Shown: in pieces, positions 60,659 through 64,000 of the stretch
How positions within the stretch are numbered: the first letter of the stretch is position 1
Layout of the letters: each line of letters opens with the position of its first letter
Made by a program: the position numbers and the translations under genes
Notes under the pieces: generated by a model
Databases searched by the model: none
The model's input: the letters and a program-made list of their open reading frames with translations, nothing else
What the model was told of the DNA's origin: nothing
Source of the DNA: JBCBKL01 sp038521825
GTDB lineage: Bacteria > Pseudomonadota > Alphaproteobacteria > Rhodobacterales > Rhodobacteraceae
Direction: 5' to 3'
Assembly: GCA_038521825.1 (NCBI GenBank)
Contig: JBCBKL010000013.1
Location: 45,898-109,897 of the forward strand
Length of the DNA stretch: 64,000 bases

Positions 60659-60678
60659 GCCCCGGACGAATCCGGGGC
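60659..60678 (-). terminator. UUCG-capped hairpin upstream of rplB
   Basis: GCCCCGGA-TTCG-TCCGGGGC on the minus strand: an 8-base stem with a UUCG tetraloop. A good T-tract is missing. It may end the VPLPA gene transcript or lie in the rplB leader. Confidence 0.5.
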
Positions 60679-60692
60679 CTTGCTGATGGGCT

Positions 60693-60720
60693 CGTTAAGG
60701 GACGGCGGCGTGCGGGTCAA
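60693..60720 (-). promoter_or_regulatory. Putative promoter for rplB and following genes
   Basis: On the minus strand TTGACC (60715-60720), 16 bases, TTAACG (60693-60698), about 140 bases before rplB. The -35 is good and the -10 weak. Confidence 0.35.
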
Positions 60721-60829
60721 GCACCGGCGGCCGAAAACGTGGCGGTGTTGGAAACAATAACCCAAAGCACGCGATCAACCGACCTTGGCCCGTTGATGAC
60801 CTAGCAAACGCAGAATGTTGCGGACAGCG

Positions 60830-61456
60830 CTACCGCCTGCCGCGCGCGGCTGCTATCCCACCTATGGCGGCAAGCAACATAATCCCACTTGCTGGCAGTG
60901 GGACCACTGGCGTGCCTTCGATGTCATCATTTACCCCGTCAGTGACACCATCGTAGTTGTACGTTAGCCCGCTCACCCCGACCGCGCCTCCCTGCCCGGA
61001 GAAGGTAATGTAAGCAATCAACCCTCCATCCAGACGAAAAGAACCATTGTTGGTGCCAGTGCCCGACGTAAAAGAGTCAAGCAATGCCCCGGTGGCAGTG
61101 TATGCGCTGTATGTGCCGCCGTCGAAGATAGAAGCATAATCGACTTCGACGAAATCTGTCTGATCGAGAAAGTTAATTCTGCCGGAGATACCAAAGGTCC
61201 CCAAATCAGCTGTGGTACCGTTAGCGATTCCAATGCCATCTAAGGTATCGCGTGGGTCGATGTAGAGGTATGAATTCAACACCTCTATTCCGAAATTTAC
61301 TCTATAGAAATCATTGTAGGCCGGATCTGATTCAACATTGAACTGGGTTCCGGGGAAGCTAGGCGTATCGAATGTTGGCGTGAAGGTTGCAGAAAGTGCT
61401 GGAAGGGAAAATGCCAGCGTCAATGCAAAGCCCGCCGCGGGAATCTTAATAGACAA
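60830..61456 (-). CDS. VPLPA-CTERM sorting-domain protein inserted in the S10 operon (TTG start)
   Basis: 208 residues. The start is a TTG at 61456, preceded 8 bases upstream by GGAGG and giving the signal SIKIPAAGFALTLAFSLPALSA directly; a longer frame adds an unlikely polar head. The C-terminus has the sorting tail VVPLPASGIMLLAAIGGIAAARGRR: the VPLPA motif, a membrane helix and basic residues, processed by an exosortase-type system not in this window. The body is a beta-rich surface-type domain. It reads as less GC-rich than its neighbours, which suggests transfer. Confidence 0.85.
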   Translation of the reverse strand: MSIKIPAAGFALTLAFSLPALSATFTPTFDTPSFPGTQFNVESDPAYNDFYRVNFGIEVLNSYLYIDPRDTLDGIGIANGTTADLGTFGISGRINFLDQTDFVEVDYASIFDGGTYSAYTATGALLDSFTSGTGTNNGSFRLDGGLIAYITFSGQGGAVGVSGLTYNYDGVTDGVNDDIEGTPVVPLPASGIMLLAAIGGIAAARGRR

Positions 61457-61592
61457 GAAATGGTCCTCCAAAAATCGTGGATGAGAAACTATTGGTATGT
61501 GAAAGTTTAATCGAGATCTATTTCCATACAACCTGGCTATCGTTCGATGCAGTGAAAATTAAGAAGGAATTCATGCATCGCAAAAAAATACA

Positions 61593-61627
61593 TCAAAAAA
61601 AACCCGGCTCTATCTCAAGCCGGGGTT
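61593..61627 (-). terminator. Rho-independent terminator after rplW
   Basis: On the minus strand AACCCCGGCT and AGCCGGGTT pair with one bulged base around an 8-base loop, followed by TTTTTTTTG. It lies 25 bases after the rplW stop, inside the classical S10 operon. Confidence 0.88.
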
Positions 61628-61651
61628 CCATTGTTCGAAAAGGTTACTGGC

Positions 61652-61948
61652 TTACAGACCAGTCGTCACGTCGATTGTGTTGCCTTCTTCAAGCGTCACG
61701 TAGGCTTTCTTGACGTCTTTCCGCTTTCCGAGCTGACCCCGGAAGCGTTTGACCTTGCCCTTGGTGATCGTCGTGTTGACGGCTTTGACCTTGACGTTGA
61801 ACAGCGCCTCGACCGCTTCCTTGATCTGCGGTTTGTTGCTGTCCATCGCCACCTCAAATACGATGGCCCCATTTTCGGACGCCATGGTCGCCTTTTCGGT
61901 GATGATCGGCTTGCGGATCACGTCGTAGTGTTCTGCTTTCGCGCTCAT
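61652..61948 (-). CDS. rplW: 50S ribosomal protein L23
   Basis: 98 residues: HYDVIRKPIITEKATMASE and NVKVKAVNTTITKGKVKRFR. It forms the docking site for trigger factor and SRP at the tunnel exit. It overlaps the rplD stop by 4 bases and is followed by a terminator. Confidence 0.98.
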   Translation of the reverse strand: MSAKAEHYDVIRKPIITEKATMASENGAIVFEVAMDSNKPQIKEAVEALFNVKVKAVNTTITKGKVKRFRGQLGKRKDVKKAYVTLEEGNTIDVTTGL

Positions 61949-62562
61949 TTCAGGCGAGCCTCCAGTGCTTCGACACCCGCCTTCGTGATCACCAGCGTGT
62001 CACGCTTGAGGATGTCATAAACGTTTGCGCCCATGGTCGGCAGGATATCCAGACCCTCGATGTTGCGCGAAGCCTTGAGGAAGCCCTCGTTCACCTCGGC
62101 ACCGTCGATGACCAGCGCCCGTTTCCAGCCCAGATCCTTGACCTGCTTGGCCAGCGCGGCGGTCTTGCCCTCGGCTGTGGCCGCGTCGATGATAACCAGC
62201 GAGCCGTCTTTGGCCTTGGCGCTCAGCGCGTGCTTTAGACCCAGCTTGCGGAACTTCTTGGGCAGATCATGACCGTGCGAACGCGGTGTCGGGCCCTTGT
62301 AGATCCCGCCCTTGCGGAAGATCGGCGCATTGCGGTCACCGTGGCGTGCGCCGCCGGTGCCCTTTTGGCGATAGATCTTCTTTTTGGAATAGCTGGTTTC
62401 CGACCGGGTCTTGACCTTGTGGGTACCGGCCTGCGCGTTGTTGCGCTGCCAGCGGACCACGCGATGCAGGATGTCGGCGCGCGGTTCAAGACCAAAAAGG
62501 TCTTCGCTCAGCTCCAGGTTACCTGCCTTGCTGCCGTCGAGTGTGATGATGTCGAGTTTCAT
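61945..62562 (-). CDS. rplD: 50S ribosomal protein L4
   Basis: 205 residues. The RNA-contacting loop has KKIYRQKGTGGARHGDRNAP. In enterobacteria L4 represses the S10 operon; no matching leader was found. It shares one base with rplC. Confidence 0.98.
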   Translation of the reverse strand: MKLDIITLDGSKAGNLELSEDLFGLEPRADILHRVVRWQRNNAQAGTHKVKTRSETSYSKKKIYRQKGTGGARHGDRNAPIFRKGGIYKGPTPRSHGHDLPKKFRKLGLKHALSAKAKDGSLVIIDAATAEGKTAALAKQVKDLGWKRALVIDGAEVNEGFLKASRNIEGLDILPTMGANVYDILKRDTLVITKAGVEALEARLK

Positions 62563-63293
62563 TATTCCTCACCTCCCTCGGCGGGGGCTTCTTCAACAGG
62601 GGCTTCCGCTGGCGCACCAGCCGTCTTCAAAGCAGCCGGGAAAGGAACGCCGTCAGGCAGCTTCTTTTTCACAGCATCCTTGACGGTGACCCAGCCACCT
62701 TTTGAACCCGGCACAGCGCCCTTGATCATGATGAGGCCGCGATCAGCGTCCGTTTTCACGACCTCCAGGTTCTGCGTCGTCACGCGGGCCGCACCCATGT
62801 GACCGGCCATTTTCTTGCCTTTGAAGACCTTGCCGGGATCCTGACACTGGCCGGTCGAACCGTGCGAACGGTGCGAGATCGAAACACCGTGCGAGGCGCG
62901 CAGACCGCCGAAGTTGTGTCGCTTCATCGCACCGGCAAAACCCTTACCGATGGATGTGCCGCACACGTCGACTTTCTGACCTTCGAGAAAATGTTCAGCC
63001 GAAATCTCGGCGCCGACTTCGATCAGGTTGTCTTCACTGACGCGGAATTCTGCTACCTTGCGTTTGGGCTCGACCTTTGCCGCGGCAAAGTGGCCGCGCA
63101 TGGCTTTCGACACCCGCTTGACCTTGGATACACCGGCGCCGAGTTGAACGGCAGTATAGCCGTCTTTGTCAGCGGTGCGTTGCGCCACAACCTGCAGGTT
63201 TTGCAGTTGCAGGACGGTGACAGGGATCTGCTTGCCGTCTTCCATGAACAAGCGCGTCATCCCGACTTTCTTAGCGATCACTCCAGAGCGCAT
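62562..63293 (-). CDS. rplC: 50S ribosomal protein L3
   Basis: 243 residues: GVIAKKVGMTRLFMEDGKQI, the conserved GLRASHGVSISHRSHGSTGQ with a glutamine site for methylation, and an alanine/glutamate-rich tail. Confidence 0.98.
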   Translation of the reverse strand: MRSGVIAKKVGMTRLFMEDGKQIPVTVLQLQNLQVVAQRTADKDGYTAVQLGAGVSKVKRVSKAMRGHFAAAKVEPKRKVAEFRVSEDNLIEVGAEISAEHFLEGQKVDVCGTSIGKGFAGAMKRHNFGGLRASHGVSISHRSHGSTGQCQDPGKVFKGKKMAGHMGAARVTTQNLEVVKTDADRGLIMIKGAVPGSKGGWVTVKDAVKKKLPDGVPFPAALKTAGAPAEAPVEEAPAEGGEE

Positions 63294-63311
63294 ATCTCAT
63301 ACCCTCCGGGC

Positions 63312-63632
63312 TTACGATTGCAGCTTGATCTCGACGTCCACACCAGCGGCAAGGTCGAGCTTCATCAGCGCGTCCACGGTCTGGGGGGTCGGATCAACGA
63401 TATCCAGCAGGCGCTTGTGCGTGCGGATCTCGAACTGGTCACGGGATTTCTTATTCACGTGGGGACCACGCAGAACGGTGAATTTCTCGATCTTGTTCGG
63501 CAGCGGGATCGGCCCGCGCACCGATGCACCCGTCCGCTTGGCGGTGTTGACGATCTCCTGTGTGCTGGCGTCCAGCACACGATAGTCAAACGCCTTCAGA
63601 CGAATGCGAATGTTTTGGCTTTGAATTGCCAT
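63312..63632 (-). CDS. rpsJ: 30S ribosomal protein S10
   Basis: 106 residues: QNIRIRLKAFDYRVLDAST and GPIPLPNKIEKFTVLRGPHV. First gene of the S10 operon. Between it and tuf is a small hairpin (CGGGCA-TTGT-TGCCCG, 63723-63738) without a T-tract. Confidence 0.98.
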   Translation of the reverse strand: MAIQSQNIRIRLKAFDYRVLDASTQEIVNTAKRTGASVRGPIPLPNKIEKFTVLRGPHVNKKSRDQFEIRTHKRLLDIVDPTPQTVDALMKLDLAAGVDVEIKLQS

Positions 63633-63777
63633 TTCTTGTTTCCCTTACTCGGGTCTCTAACGGAGAGGAGGAGCGTCGACCACCGATACCCCTCGTCGCG
63701 TCTCGTCTTGTCAGGTCCAAGACGGGCATTGTTGCCCGCCTTTGTTGTTGGTATGTGACGCGTTGCGTCTGTGGCGC

Positions 63778-64000
<223 letters not shown>

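Overview
The window looks like a chromosomal segment of a marine alphaproteobacterium of the Rhodobacterales (Roseobacter group). The reasons are the composition and family set: a bztABCD-type amino-acid ABC transporter, the crcB / RluA-type pseudouridine synthase / HAD phosphatase / ATP12 run, the rpmH-rnpA-yidD ... yidC-MOSC-engB-argB run, a VPLPA-CTERM protein, and an alpha operon without rpsD. I cannot name the genus from the sequence alone.

Layout. (1) About 1-16.4 kb is an accessory catabolic and regulatory region. It holds the end of a MarR-type regulator. A leftward operon follows: a small protein, two exported proteins, and a two-subunit molybdopterin/[2Fe-2S] dehydrogenase of the isoquinoline/aldehyde oxidoreductase type. 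Next come a divergent HAD-type dehalogenase, three AraC-family regulators (two of them a tandem duplicate), an isochorismatase-fold hydrolase, a YtcJ-type amidohydrolase, an MFS exporter and two tandem XapX microproteins. The region ends with decayed copies of an MFS gene and an isochorismatase gene and an apparently intact NIPSNAP gene. A repeated promoter element (two YTGAAA half-sites 19-21 bp apart, then CTTT) occurs three times and ties the leftward operon, the dehalogenase and the isochorismatase into one likely AraC-controlled regulon. (2) 16.4-17.2 kb is non-coding and ends in a tRNA-Arg(ACG). (3) 17.2-42 kb is mostly housekeeping: a histidine kinase, a flavin disulfide-reductase-like enzyme with a TVP38 membrane protein, rpmH-rnpA-yidD, ttcA, an EAL protein, yidC, MOSC, engB, argB, a sterol-desaturase-like hydroxylase, a ferredoxin-like protein, a SixA-like phosphatase, bztABCD, ATP12, HAD, an RluA-family synthase, crcB, rarA and a periplasmic Deg-type protease.

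(4) 42-64 kb is the leftward ribosomal-protein supercluster, read from tuf (partial, right edge) through S10, spc and alpha genes to rplQ. Its order is classical, but it is broken three times by non-ribosomal DNA: a VPLPA-CTERM protein between rplW and rplB, about 5 kb (seven genes or remnants) between rplP and rpmC, and a sulfotransferase between rpmD and rplO. At each break the upstream ribosomal gene is followed at once by a terminator-like hairpin. Promoter-like sequences precede rplO, rplB and the sulfotransferase, and one also precedes rpsM inside the cluster. The supercluster therefore appears to be divided into separately transcribed blocks.

Start sites were adjusted from Shine-Dalgarno spacing and stop/start overlaps. 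Promoter and regulator-site calls are made by eye. Functions of enzymes in the accessory region are family-level only; the substrate of the pathway is not known from the sequence.
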